Shown here: one piece after another, positions 15,981 to 23,355 of the stretch
How the letters are laid out: each line of letters opens with the position of its first letter
Numbering within the stretch: position 1 is the stretch's first letter
Source: a virus
Strand: one strand, 5' to 3'
IMG/VR virus record: IMGVR_UViG_3300037189_002230
Coordinates: 1-27,384 of that record
DNA: 27,384 bases
Program-made: the position numbers and the translations under genes
The notes under the pieces: model-generated
The model's database searches: none
What the model saw: the letters and a program-made list of their open reading frames with translations, nothing else
What the model was told of the DNA's origin: nothing

Positions 15981-16256
15981 ATGGCACTTGGCAATCCTGG
16001 TAGTCCTATAACAGCAGAGCTTAACCGTCTTGCAAATGGTGGAACTTATCCTTTGCGTACGGTTTTTAAAGATGAGCAAGGTGCGGCTAACGCATGGGCT
16101 GGGACATCTGGGCTTGGCATAGTTGCTGCTCTTAATTACAAAGCAAGTTCCTCAAGGCAGCCAAGTGCATACAAGGGTTTATCCGCAGTATGCAATGAGC
16201 TTGCTTCAACAACTGGCAAATCGGCAGTCGATGCCTTAAGGAGCATATCTTCATGA
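15981..16256 (+). CDS. hypothetical small protein before connector (91 aa)
   Basis: The ATG lies three bases after the glycosyltransferase stop. The 91-residue product is Ala/Gly/Ser-rich, with ELNRLANGGTYP, a tryptophan in ANAWAG, and a helical C-terminus LSAVCNELASTTGKSAVDAL. No clear membrane segment or motif is present. It resembles, from memory, small proteins that precede connector genes in aquatic podoviruses. It overlaps the next gene by four bases (ATGA), so co-translation with the connector is likely. Function is unknown; a head-tail joining accessory role would be a guess. Confidence 0.75.
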   Translation: MALGNPGSPITAELNRLANGGTYPLRTVFKDEQGAANAWAGTSGLGIVAALNYKASSSRQPSAYKGLSAVCNELASTTGKSAVDALRSISS

Positions 16257-17185
16257 CAACTTTTTCTAATCTTATCGACGAAGTTTTGATTAACCTTGCT
16301 GGCTATACCTACCAGCAGGATCGGTCAACATACATTACAAATGCTGTGACTACCACCACATCCACTAGTGCATCTCCTTTGGTTCTCAATCTTGCATCGA
16401 CAGAGAATGTTGGCAAGGGTATTATTGAGATTGATGATGAACTTATGTGGGTGGATTCATTTGACCGCGTTAGCGCTACTGCAACAGTAGCTCCATATGG
16501 TCGTGGATATCTTGGCACTACAGCGGCAACACATGCTGCCGATGCTCGTGTTATTATCAGTCCAACGTTTCCACGCCACGTAGTAAAGCGTGCCATCAAC
16601 GATACTATCAATGCTATGGGTTCAACAATCTTTGCAGCAAAGTCCACTACCTTTACTTACAACCCTGCGCAGACAACTTATCCTTTGGCTAACTTAGACA
16701 TTGAAAATATCCTATCTATATCTTGGCAGGATGTCGGGCCAAGCAAAGAATGGATTCCTATCCGTAGATGGACATGGGACGCGACTGCAAATCCAGAGGC
16801 TTTTGGTTATGTCACTGGAACAGATACTGTCCAGTCCGTTACAATTGGTGATTTGGTTATCGCAGGAAGAACGGTAAAGATTCTTTATGCTACAGCACCA
16901 GTTGCTTTTTCCTCAACATCGCAGGTATTTACAACTCAGACTGGCTTGCCAGGATCTTGCAAAGATGTTGTAGTCCTTGGTGCAACTTATCGTTTGTTGA
17001 CATTCTTGGATCCAGCACGTGCTGCTATGGTCAGCCCACAGGCTGATGAGACAGACAGCAAGCGTCCATTTGGAGCTTCGCAAAATGCAACAAAGCAAAT
17101 CTATGCACTATACACTCAACGTCTCAACGAAGAAGTGTCAGCTCAACAACAGCAGTATCCCATCCGCGTCCACTACAGCCGATAG
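16253..17185 (+). CDS. putative head-tail connector/adaptor protein
   Basis: The protein probably joins portal and tail. Its 310 residues start with a helix (NLIDEVLINLAG). A beta-rich insertion follows at about residues 40-105, with EIDDELMWVDSF and YGRGYLGTTAATHA, and then helical sequence around RHVVKRAINDTINAMG. The core has VLGATYRLLTFLDPAR and ends in a charged helix. Gene order (after capsid, before fibres), length, and an N-terminal and central helical bundle typical of gp11-type adaptors support the call. The beta insertion resembles one in the next gene. No motif is decisive; a tail-completion protein is the alternative. Confidence 0.68.
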   Translation: MTTFSNLIDEVLINLAGYTYQQDRSTYITNAVTTTTSTSASPLVLNLASTENVGKGIIEIDDELMWVDSFDRVSATATVAPYGRGYLGTTAATHAADARVIISPTFPRHVVKRAINDTINAMGSTIFAAKSTTFTYNPAQTTYPLANLDIENILSISWQDVGPSKEWIPIRRWTWDATANPEAFGYVTGTDTVQSVTIGDLVIAGRTVKILYATAPVAFSSTSQVFTTQTGLPGSCKDVVVLGATYRLLTFLDPARAAMVSPQADETDSKRPFGASQNATKQIYALYTQRLNEEVSAQQQQYPIRVHYSR

Positions 17186-17192
17186 GTAGAAA

Positions 17193-19748
17193 ATGACAAT
17201 ACGCAAATATTCCTCTCGTTCACAACAGACAACACTCTCAGCAGCCTTGACATCCTCAGCCACGACTGCTACTGTTGTTTCTGGTTCCAATCTTTTAGGT
17301 GGTATTACAGTAACGGCTGGTACAACTTTTACAGTTGTTATCGATCCAGATACGGCTCTCGAAGAAATTGTTGATATTACTGCCGTCTCTACTAATACCT
17401 TAACTATTGTTCGTGGTATTGATGCATCAACTGGACAAGCTCACTCAGCTGGTGCAGTTGTTCGACACATGGCAATTGGACGCGACTACCGCGAAGCCAA
17501 CACTCACATTGAAGCATCATCTGGAGTTCATGGTCTAACTGGTTCTGTAGTGGGAACCACAGACACCCAGACTATTACCAACAAAACAATTGGCAATGGT
17601 GGCGTAGCATTTGAAGGATCTACTGACGATGGTTTTGAAACTACGCTTACAGTTGTCGACCCTACAGCAGATCGAACCATTACACTTCCAAACGTAACTG
17701 GCACCGTAGTAACAACTGGAGATACAGGAACAGTTGCTACAGCAATGATTGCGGACAGCGCCGTTACTACAGCAAAAGTAGCAGACAGTGCCATTACTTC
17801 AGCTAAGATTGCAGATCTTACAATTGCTACTGGCGACATAGCTGATGGAGCAATCACTAGTGGTAAGATTGCAACTGGTGCCGTTGGCACAGTTAAGATT
17901 GATGACCTATCAATTACAACTGCTAAGATTGTTGATAGCGCAGTTACTGCTGCTAAGATAGCATCTGATGCTGTAACTACTGTTAAGATTCTTGATGCCA
18001 ATGTTACTACCGCAAAAATTGCCAACTCAGCTATCACCTCTGCCAAGATCGCCGATGGTACAATTGCTACCGGAGATATTGCCGATGGAGCAGTTACATC
18101 AGCTAAGATTGCGGATGGCACTATTGTTGCTGGCGATATTGCAGATGGCGCTGTTACTTCAGCCAAGATTCTTGATGGCACAATTGTTGATGCAGACATT
18201 AACGCAGCAGCAGGAATTGCCTATGGCAAGCTAAGCCTTGGTGGAACTATTACTTCTGCTGACTTGGCAGATGGAACAATTGTCAACACCGACATAAGTG
18301 CTACCGCTGGTATTGCACTTAGCAAGTTGGCAACTGATCCGCTAGCCCGTGCTAACCACACAGGAACCCAGACTGCCAGCACAATCTCTGACTTTGATAC
18401 CCAGGTGCGGACTAACCGACTAGACCAAATGACTGCACCTACCGCAGCAGTTGCGTTAAACGCACAAAAGATTACTGGTCTTGCCGACCCAACCTCTGCA
18501 CAGGATGCAGTAACTCTTAACTACATTACTACTCAAAAAGGTGTAGCAAATGGTATTGCTGAACTTGATGGTTCTGGTTTAGTACCAACCCACCACTTAC
18601 CAGCACTTGCTATTACCACTACACAAGTAGTTAACTCACAATCGGCAATGCTTGCTTTGACTGCACAAACTGGCGATGTTGCCGTTCGTACAGATGTCAA
18701 CAAATCTTTTATCCTTACCGCAACACCAGCAACAACGCTTGGCAACTGGCAAGAACTTCTTACCCCAACAGATGCAGTTCTTTCTGTTGATGGTGGTACT
18801 GGAGCAATTAGCCTTTCTGGTACATATCTCAACAAAACAACAGGTCAATTGCTTGGCAATCTTGATGCCAATAACTTTAAAGTAACTGGACTTGGTACGC
18901 CAACCAGCAATGCTGATGCTGCTACTAAAGTCTATGTAGATACAGTTGCCGGCTCTGCTACTGCTGCTGCAGCCAGCGCTACTGCTGCTGCTGCATCATA
19001 CGATTCTTTTGATGACCGCTATCTTGGCGCAAAGTCATCTGCCCCTACACTAGACAATGATGGAAATGCACTTCTTACTGGTGCTATCTACTGGAACTCA
19101 ACTACCAACGCAATGTATGCTTGGACTGGTTCTGAGTGGGGAAGCATCTCATCTACTGCTGATCTATTCCGCTATCGCTTTACCGCATCAGGTGGAGAAA
19201 CTAGTGAGTCTGGCATTGATGACAATGGTGTAACTCTTGCTTATCTCCCTGGAAAAGAGCAAGTATATCTCAATGGTGTACTTCTTGCCCGTGACTCTGA
19301 TTATGTAGCAAGCAACGGAACAAGCATTGGTTCATTGGCTGCACTAGCAGCCGGAGATATTCTAGAGATTATTTCCTTCACATCCTTTGAGATGGCCGAT
19401 GCAGTACAGCGTGCAGTGCTAGATGCAAAGGGTGACATTATTGTTGCTTCTGCTGCTGATACTCCAGGCAAGTTAGGCGTTGGCACTAATGGTCAAGTTC
19501 TTACTGCTGATTCAGCAGAAGCACTTGGTGTCAAGTGGGCAACACCTGCTCCAGGATATTCCGCTCCTACAATTGGCTCAACATCAATTGCTTCTGGTGC
19601 AACTGTCACCACAATCGCTGGATTAACTTTAACAGCACCAACATTAACTGGAACAGTAACTGCTTCTGGTGATATCAACCTCAGCGCAGTTAACGGCCCA
19701 GGGAGCATAACAGATGAACTAACACTCATACTCATGGGTGCCCTCTAA
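17193..19748 (+). CDS. tail fibre protein with decapeptide repeats (851 aa)
   Basis: This is probably a trimeric receptor-binding or side fibre. Residues 1-95 hold a virion-attachment-like beta domain (EEIVDITAVSTNTLTIVRG) similar to a segment of the upstream connector. Residues about 183-380 are near-perfect ten-residue repeats of the type AKIADGTIATGDIADGAVTS, expected to form a beta-helical shaft. Residues 390-600 contain fibre motifs such as NHTGTQTASTISDF, NAQKITGLADPTSAQDAVT and DANNFKVTGLGTPTSNADAA, which repeat a KxTGLxxPTSxxDAxT unit. The C-terminus has YDSFDDRYLGAK, a knob-like part and the end LTLILMGAL. The start is chosen from AGGTAG seven bases upstream. Confidence 0.9.
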   Translation: MTIRKYSSRSQQTTLSAALTSSATTATVVSGSNLLGGITVTAGTTFTVVIDPDTALEEIVDITAVSTNTLTIVRGIDASTGQAHSAGAVVRHMAIGRDYREANTHIEASSGVHGLTGSVVGTTDTQTITNKTIGNGGVAFEGSTDDGFETTLTVVDPTADRTITLPNVTGTVVTTGDTGTVATAMIADSAVTTAKVADSAITSAKIADLTIATGDIADGAITSGKIATGAVGTVKIDDLSITTAKIVDSAVTAAKIASDAVTTVKILDANVTTAKIANSAITSAKIADGTIATGDIADGAVTSAKIADGTIVAGDIADGAVTSAKILDGTIVDADINAAAGIAYGKLSLGGTITSADLADGTIVNTDISATAGIALSKLATDPLARANHTGTQTASTISDFDTQVRTNRLDQMTAPTAAVALNAQKITGLADPTSAQDAVTLNYITTQKGVANGIAELDGSGLVPTHHLPALAITTTQVVNSQSAMLALTAQTGDVAVRTDVNKSFILTATPATTLGNWQELLTPTDAVLSVDGGTGAISLSGTYLNKTTGQLLGNLDANNFKVTGLGTPTSNADAATKVYVDTVAGSATAAAASATAAAASYDSFDDRYLGAKSSAPTLDNDGNALLTGAIYWNSTTNAMYAWTGSEWGSISSTADLFRYRFTASGGETSESGIDDNGVTLAYLPGKEQVYLNGVLLARDSDYVASNGTSIGSLAALAAGDILEIISFTSFEMADAVQRAVLDAKGDIIVASAADTPGKLGVGTNGQVLTADSAEALGVKWATPAPGYSAPTIGSTSIASGATVTTIAGLTLTAPTLTGTVTASGDINLSAVNGPGSITDELTLILMGAL
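17740..18340 (+). repeat. about 30-bp (ten-codon) tandem repeats in the fibre gene
   Basis: The region repeats a unit of about 30 bases coding AD/G-x-A/T-I-x-T/S-x-K/D-I, seen as many diverged copies. Between 18050 and 18190 the copies are arranged as a 60-base double unit that recurs almost unchanged. Copies differ mostly at third codon positions, which fits selection on the protein. Such repeats can recombine to lengthen or shorten the fibre. Confidence 0.8.
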
Positions 19749-19765
19749 ACGAAAGGTAGTAACTA

Positions 19766-20083
19766 ATGGCTACAGCAACAAAAGTACTGGCTAGAACAGC
19801 AGCATCAACAACTACAACAACTGTGTTATATACAGTTCCCGCATCAACTACTACAGTAGTTTCAAATATTGCTGTAACAAATACGGCAGCATCTGCTGCA
19901 ACATTTACGTTGGGCATGGGTACTGCTGGTGCAAATACAGCACTACATACAACTACTACTATTGCTGCTAACTCAACTGTTTACATTGATTTAAAGCAGG
20001 TATTGATAGCAACTAATACTATTACTGGTGGAGCATCTGCGACAACAGTTAATTTCCATATCTCAGGCGTGGAGGTTTCATAA
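19766..20083 (+). CDS. small beta-sandwich fibre-associated protein, copy 1 (105 aa)
   Basis: The ATG follows AAAGGTAG. The 105-residue product is Thr/Ala/Val-rich, with alternating hydrophobic residues typical of beta strands (TVLYTVPAS, VVSNIAVTNTAA, STVYIDLKQV, TVNFHISGVEVS). It has no Cys and no charge clusters. It is clearly similar to the product at 22020-22349: both begin with a K-V-L start, contain LYTVPAS followed by a strand with S-N/T-I-x-V, and end FxISGVEVS or FSAFGTEIS. It probably forms a fibre tip or a clamp for the adjacent Gly-rich protein. The role is inferred from context. Confidence 0.8.
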   Translation: MATATKVLARTAASTTTTTVLYTVPASTTTVVSNIAVTNTAASAATFTLGMGTAGANTALHTTTTIAANSTVYIDLKQVLIATNTITGGASATTVNFHISGVEVS

Positions 20084-20084
20084 C

Positions 20085-20879
20085 ATGGGTCTATCACAAT
20101 TTCCCGTTGCTGCTGGTTTTGACCAAACTAAATTAACTTTACAACAAACATTAAATTCAAGTAGTAATAACGTATCTATACCATCTGGCGTAAATCTTGT
20201 TTACGCAATTTGTGTTGGTGGTGGCGGTGGCGGAGGTTCAGGAGGTTCTGGCGGTGGCGGTGGTGGCGGAGTCACTCAAGGATGGACTGACGCAAGTACA
20301 GTAGTTGTTGTTGGTGCTGGTGGAACAAAAGGAACAAGCGCTGGCGGTGTTACTAGATATGGTGGCCTTCTTGCAGGTGGTGGAGGTCTTGGTGGTGGAA
20401 CCAACACGGCCACTTTACCAACAACTGGTGGCGCAGGTGGCGGTGGCCAAGCAGGTTCAATTTCTTTTAACGGAGCACTAGGCGCCCCTAATCCAGGAGG
20501 CGCTAATGGAATAAACGGTTATGCTGCTGGAGGTTCAGGGGCTGAAGGTGCTACCGCTGGATATAATGGCGGAAATGGAATTTCTGGCGGTGGAGGCTCT
20601 GGTGGTAATGCTAGTGGCGGAGCCGGTGGAAGTGGTTTAGTTGGAGGCGGTGGAGGCTACGGAGCCAACGGCGGTAATGGTGGCTCTGGAAAAGGCGGCG
20701 CCGGAGGTTCATTTGGCAGTAACTATGGAGGTGGCGGTGGTGGTTATACCGGAGCCGGAAATAGTGCCAGTGCTAATGGCGGAGGCAATGGAGGCGCAGG
20801 TGGAGGCGGTGGAGGTGCTACCTCCGGTGTTCTTGCAAATGGCAATGGCGGTGCTGGAGTAGTTCTATTATATTACTAG
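20085..20879 (+). CDS. polyglycine-rich putative tail adhesin, copy 1 (264 aa)
   Basis: The ATG at 20085 is used because GGAGGT lies upstream; the frame opens earlier but inside the previous gene. Residues 1-45 are a non-repetitive beta segment ending VNLVYAICVGG. Residues 45-255 are Gly-rich (runs of GGGGGGG and GGNGG motifs). The end is AGVVLLYY. Gly-rich blocks of this type in phage adhesins (T4-like gp38) fold as polyglycine-II sandwiches whose surface loops bind receptors; that comparison is by composition only. The copy at 22349-23245 has the same N- and C-terminal caps. Likely a host-range determinant. Confidence 0.85.
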   Translation: MGLSQFPVAAGFDQTKLTLQQTLNSSSNNVSIPSGVNLVYAICVGGGGGGGSGGSGGGGGGGVTQGWTDASTVVVVGAGGTKGTSAGGVTRYGGLLAGGGGLGGGTNTATLPTTGGAGGGGQAGSISFNGALGAPNPGGANGINGYAAGGSGAEGATAGYNGGNGISGGGGSGGNASGGAGGSGLVGGGGGYGANGGNGGSGKGGAGGSFGSNYGGGGGGYTGAGNSASANGGGNGGAGGGGGGATSGVLANGNGGAGVVLLYY

Positions 20880-20887
20880 GAGAAAAA

Positions 20888-21073
20888 ATGTCTAATTATG
20901 CAGTTTTGTCAGGAAATACAGTATCAAATATTATTGTTGCAGATGACAAAGAAACAGCAGAAACAGCAACTAATGCTACCTGTATTGAATACACATCAGA
21001 AAATCCTGCCGCTATTGGCTGGACATATGATGAAACAACTGGAAAGTTTATTGATCCAGAACAAGCAGAATAA
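20888..21073 (+). CDS. small conserved phage tail-region protein (61 aa)
   Basis: The ATG is eight bases after the previous stop, with AGGAG upstream. The 61-residue product reads YAVLSGNTVSNIIVADDKE, then EYTSENPAAIGWTYDE and an acidic end. From memory this matches a small protein common near phage tail fibres (N.V.NIIVAD... NPA.IGW.YD..TG.F). Its exact role is unknown; an accessory fibre or chaperone-like function is often guessed. It has no membrane segment. The 17 bases between it and the next gene carry that gene's strong SD. Confidence 0.85.
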   Translation: MSNYAVLSGNTVSNIIVADDKETAETATNATCIEYTSENPAAIGWTYDETTGKFIDPEQAE

Positions 21074-21090
21074 ATGATCCGGGGGGACAA

Positions 21091-21780
21091 ATGAAGAAAA
21101 TAATCTTTACCAATACAGCAGCAGTAGATAATCAATATGCTCCAGTACCGGCATCAACAATGGTGCCGGACTGGTATAAGCAAATAGATTCTTATATGGG
21201 TAAAGAAAAGAAACCAGATGGTGCTGGTGGAACTACCGGAACTATTAAGAAATGCGTTCCAGTATTTGATGCTATTACTGGCGGATATATCATCCCAACA
21301 CCAATGGATGTGTATGTATCACAAAAAGATGGTGCTCCTTGGTACGAATGGGCTTCTGGTACGAGCGTAGAGTTTCATCCAGTAGCGCAAGCATTAAATC
21401 ACCCAAACTTTAACGGAGTTCCGTACCCCAAGTGGACAAACCCTTGGGCTATCAAAACCCAGCCTGGGTATTCAGTGTTATTTATACAACCAATGCACCG
21501 AGAATCTGTCTTTACAATCCTACCTGGAATTGTAGATACAGATACCTACACATCACCAGTAAATTTCCCGTTTGTTCTTAATGATGTTAAATGGGAAGGA
21601 ATGATTCCAGCCGGAACACCAATGGCTCAAGTCATTCCATTTAAACGAGATTCTTTCAAAATGGAAGTTTCTGATAGCCAAGATAATCTTAAAGAGCAAG
21701 CACAAGCAACAAGAAAACTTAGGTCAAGAATATTTGACTCATACCGAAATCAATTCTGGCACCGTAAGGAGTACAGGTGA
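21091..21780 (+). CDS. conserved phage tail-region protein, possibly DUF6065-like (229 aa)
   Basis: The ATG follows GGGGGGAC. The 229-residue product has an N-terminal MVPDWYKQID segment, then FDAITGGYIIPTPMDVYVSQ and HPNFNGVPYPKWTNPWAIKT. A block GYSVLFIQPMHRESVFTILP follows, then GIVDTDTYTSPVNFPF, and GMIPAGTPMAQVIPFKRDSF near the C-terminus. This is a pattern I associate with DUF6065, a phage family of unknown function; the number needs checking. The core looks beta-rich and cupin-like, but no clear metal triad can be assigned. It separates the two copies of the adhesin cassette. Its stop overlaps the next GTG (GTGA). Confidence 0.8.
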   Translation: MKKIIFTNTAAVDNQYAPVPASTMVPDWYKQIDSYMGKEKKPDGAGGTTGTIKKCVPVFDAITGGYIIPTPMDVYVSQKDGAPWYEWASGTSVEFHPVAQALNHPNFNGVPYPKWTNPWAIKTQPGYSVLFIQPMHRESVFTILPGIVDTDTYTSPVNFPFVLNDVKWEGMIPAGTPMAQVIPFKRDSFKMEVSDSQDNLKEQAQATRKLRSRIFDSYRNQFWHRKEYR

Positions 21781-22016
21781 CTAAATCAAGAACCAATGCA
21801 GACAATGCTAATGCCGATATTACTGGCATAACAGCATCTTCCCCGTTAACAGGTGGTGGAAGTACTGGTGCCATTACCGTAGGTCTTTCTACATCTGGAG
21901 TTACATCAGGTAGTTATACCGTATCTAGTATTACCGTTGACCAGTTTGGGCGCGTTACTGCTGCTTCTTCTGGTAGCGGTGAGTCATATCATCCGTTCCT
22001 CACAATGGGAGTATAA
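21777..22016 (+). CDS. short fibre-like protein (79 aa)
   Basis: GTG start overlapping the previous stop (GTGA), with AAGGAG upstream. The 79 residues contain ITASSPLTGGGSTGAITVGL and YTVSSITVDQFGRVTAASSG, a repeat typical of phage tail fibres (ITV-D-x-x-GRVT). It has no attachment domain and no knob, so it is either a small fibre tip subunit or a remnant of a larger fibre. Its end (HPFLTMGV) faintly resembles the end of the 851-residue fibre (LTLILMGAL). Both are followed by a beta-sandwich gene and a Gly-rich gene, so it may be the third member of the duplicated cassette. Confidence 0.7.
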   Translation: MTKSRTNADNANADITGITASSPLTGGGSTGAITVGLSTSGVTSGSYTVSSITVDQFGRVTAASSGSGESYHPFLTMGV

Positions 22017-22019
22017 ATA

Positions 22020-22349
22020 ATGCCAACAATCTACAAAGTGCTGGGACAATCTGCTCCGTCAGCAACAACAGCAACAACTTTATACACAGTGCCAGCAAGC
22101 ACTGATGCTGTGGTATCTACTATTTCAGTATGTAACCGAGCAGCAACAGCGGGTACCTACCGCATAGCAATCCGCCCTGGTGGAGCAACTCTTGCGAACT
22201 CACACTATATTGCTTATGACTCATCCGTAGCAGCAAATAACACTACATTCATTACCGTTGGTGTAACCCTTGATGCTACTGATGTTATTACTATATATGC
22301 ATCATCTGCAGACATGACATTTTCAGCATTCGGAACGGAGATTTCATAA
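22020..22349 (+). CDS. small beta-sandwich fibre-associated protein, copy 2 (109 aa)
   Basis: The ATG lies three bases after the previous stop. It is a paralogue of the product at 19766-20083: both have a KVL start, ATTLYTVPAS, a strand VVSTISVCNRAA (VVSNIAVTNTAA in copy 1), a TFITVGVTLDATD segment, and end in a F-S-A-F-G-T-E-I-S strand. It is less Thr-rich and has one Cys. It probably forms the same small beta fold. Its TAA overlaps the ATG of the Gly-rich gene by one base, so the pair is translationally coupled, which supports a complex of the two products. Confidence 0.82.
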   Translation: MPTIYKVLGQSAPSATTATTLYTVPASTDAVVSTISVCNRAATAGTYRIAIRPGGATLANSHYIAYDSSVAANNTTFITVGVTLDATDVITIYASSADMTFSAFGTEIS

Positions 22350-23245
22350 TGGCCGTTAGCAATCTAGTAACATCTGGCGGATTTGACGAATCACGATTAA
22401 CTTTAAGACATACAGTTAACTCAACTACTAATAGCATTGGTATTGCTAGCGGTGTAAACAGAGTATATGCAATCATTGCTGGTGGAGGAGGCGGAGGCGG
22501 TGCTGGATTAAACGCTGCAGCCGGCGGTGGTGGTGCTGGTGGAATTATGGAAGGTTGGACTGTTGCATCTAATGTTGCAACAATTGGTGCTGGTGGCACT
22601 GGTGGCGCAACAGGTAGTGGTGGAAGCGTAAGTGCTGGTGGAACAACCTCTTATGGGCCATTTTTTGCTGGCGGCGGCGGCGTTGGTTCTTCTGCTACAA
22701 ACATTGTTGCAGGAACTGGAACACTTGGTGGAGCCGGTGGCGGTGGTGGTGGAAATTTGGGAAATAATACAATTACTGGAGCCGCTGGGTCTGCTGGCCA
22801 ATTTCTTGCTACGTCAGCAGTAACTGGTGGGACTGCCGGTTCTGCCAACTTGCCCGGAACAACTGGTAGGGATGGCTACTCTGCTGGAGGTGGAGCAGGT
22901 GGAGGAAATGCTGCCCCAGGTAGTGGTGGCAATGGCGTGTCTGGTGGTGGTGGTGGAGGTGGAGCCTCTGGTGCGGGAGGTGCAGGAGGTTCTGGCTTTG
23001 TAGGTGGTGGTGGAGGTTCTGGTGGAAACACTGGTGGTTCCGGTGGAAACGGAATATTTTTTAATACTGGCAACAAAGTAAACCAAGCCGGAGGTGGTGG
23101 CGCTGGCCTTGCAGGAGCAGGTGGAACCCCAACGGGAAATAGTGGTGCAAATGGTGGAGCCGGTGGCGGTGGTGGTGGTGCAGGTGTGGGCAATACTGGC
23201 GCAGGTGGCGCCGGAGGCGCTGGTTGTGTCCTTATTTATTACTAA
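22349..23245 (+). CDS. polyglycine-rich putative tail adhesin, copy 2 (298 aa)
   Basis: TAATG junction with the preceding gene. The N-terminal cap (GFDESRLTLRHTVNSTTNSI, then GVNRVYAIIAGG) matches that of copy 1 position by position. The middle 240 residues are almost all Gly with Ala, Ser, Asn and Thr; the order of loops (LNAAAGG, FFAGGGGVGSS, TGNKVNQAGG) differs from copy 1. The end AGCVLIYY matches the AGVVLLYY of copy 1. The caps are probably conserved for assembly while the Gly-rich middle presents variable receptor-binding loops. It is longer than copy 1 by 34 residues. Confidence 0.85.
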   Translation: MAVSNLVTSGGFDESRLTLRHTVNSTTNSIGIASGVNRVYAIIAGGGGGGGAGLNAAAGGGGAGGIMEGWTVASNVATIGAGGTGGATGSGGSVSAGGTTSYGPFFAGGGGVGSSATNIVAGTGTLGGAGGGGGGNLGNNTITGAAGSAGQFLATSAVTGGTAGSANLPGTTGRDGYSAGGGAGGGNAAPGSGGNGVSGGGGGGGASGAGGAGGSGFVGGGGGSGGNTGGSGGNGIFFNTGNKVNQAGGGGAGLAGAGGTPTGNSGANGGAGGGGGGAGVGNTGAGGAGGAGCVLIYY

Positions 23246-23355
23246 TGTCCTACGCAACTGGTAATTGCACTGAAGAAGACCTCCCCTCTTGGGAGGATTT
23301 TGTTGACCCTATAGACGGGGATTATAAACCAAAGGAGAAACGTGGCAGGTCGTGA
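23245..23355 (+). CDS. tiny ORF between adhesin and tail protein genes (36 aa)
   Basis: A TAATG junction and a clean stop inside the start of the next gene (14-base overlap) make this 36-residue frame look genuine. The product is acidic in the middle (TEEDLPSWEDFVDPIDGD) and basic at the end (KPKEKRGRS). However, the sequence also holds a 6-bp hairpin with a T-rich tail at 23280-23304, so the region may act as RNA instead. No family is recognised. It could exist mainly to couple translation into the GTG of the tail gene, whose SD lies within it. Confidence 0.5.
   Translation: MSYATGNCTEEDLPSWEDFVDPIDGDYKPKEKRGRS
23280..23304 (+). terminator. hairpin with T-rich tail, possible weak terminator
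   Basis: CCTCCC (23280-23285) pairs with GGGAGG (23291-23296) around the loop CTCTT, and ATTTTGTT follows. This has the form of a short Rho-independent terminator between the adhesin genes and the tail protein gene. Because it lies inside a small reading frame, translating ribosomes could prevent folding. No good promoter for the downstream gene is visible, so at most it would reduce, not stop, transcription. Confidence 0.45.

Noticed and set aside
17528-18199. 223-codon minus-strand open frame under the fibre repeats
   Set aside because: It mirrors the repeat codons of the fibre gene on the other strand, with no SD and no plausible operon context.
17740-18340. Regular spaced repeats that might be a CRISPR array
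   Set aside because: The unit is a 30-base coding repeat with third-position variation, with no identical repeats separated by unique spacers; it is the fibre shaft.
20085-23245. PE_PGRS-like or other cellular glycine-rich protein, implying host DNA
   Set aside because: There is no PE domain, the genes lie inside an unbroken phage tail operon, and they share caps with each other.
22508-23257. Long open frames on the minus strand rich in Cys/Thr/Ser or Pro
   Set aside because: They are the antisense image of GGN-rich glycine codons in the adhesin gene and have no ribosome-binding sites or expected composition.
23303-23328. Promoter TTGACC/TATAAA for the tail gene
   Set aside because: The boxes are only 14 bases apart, too close for a usual promoter.
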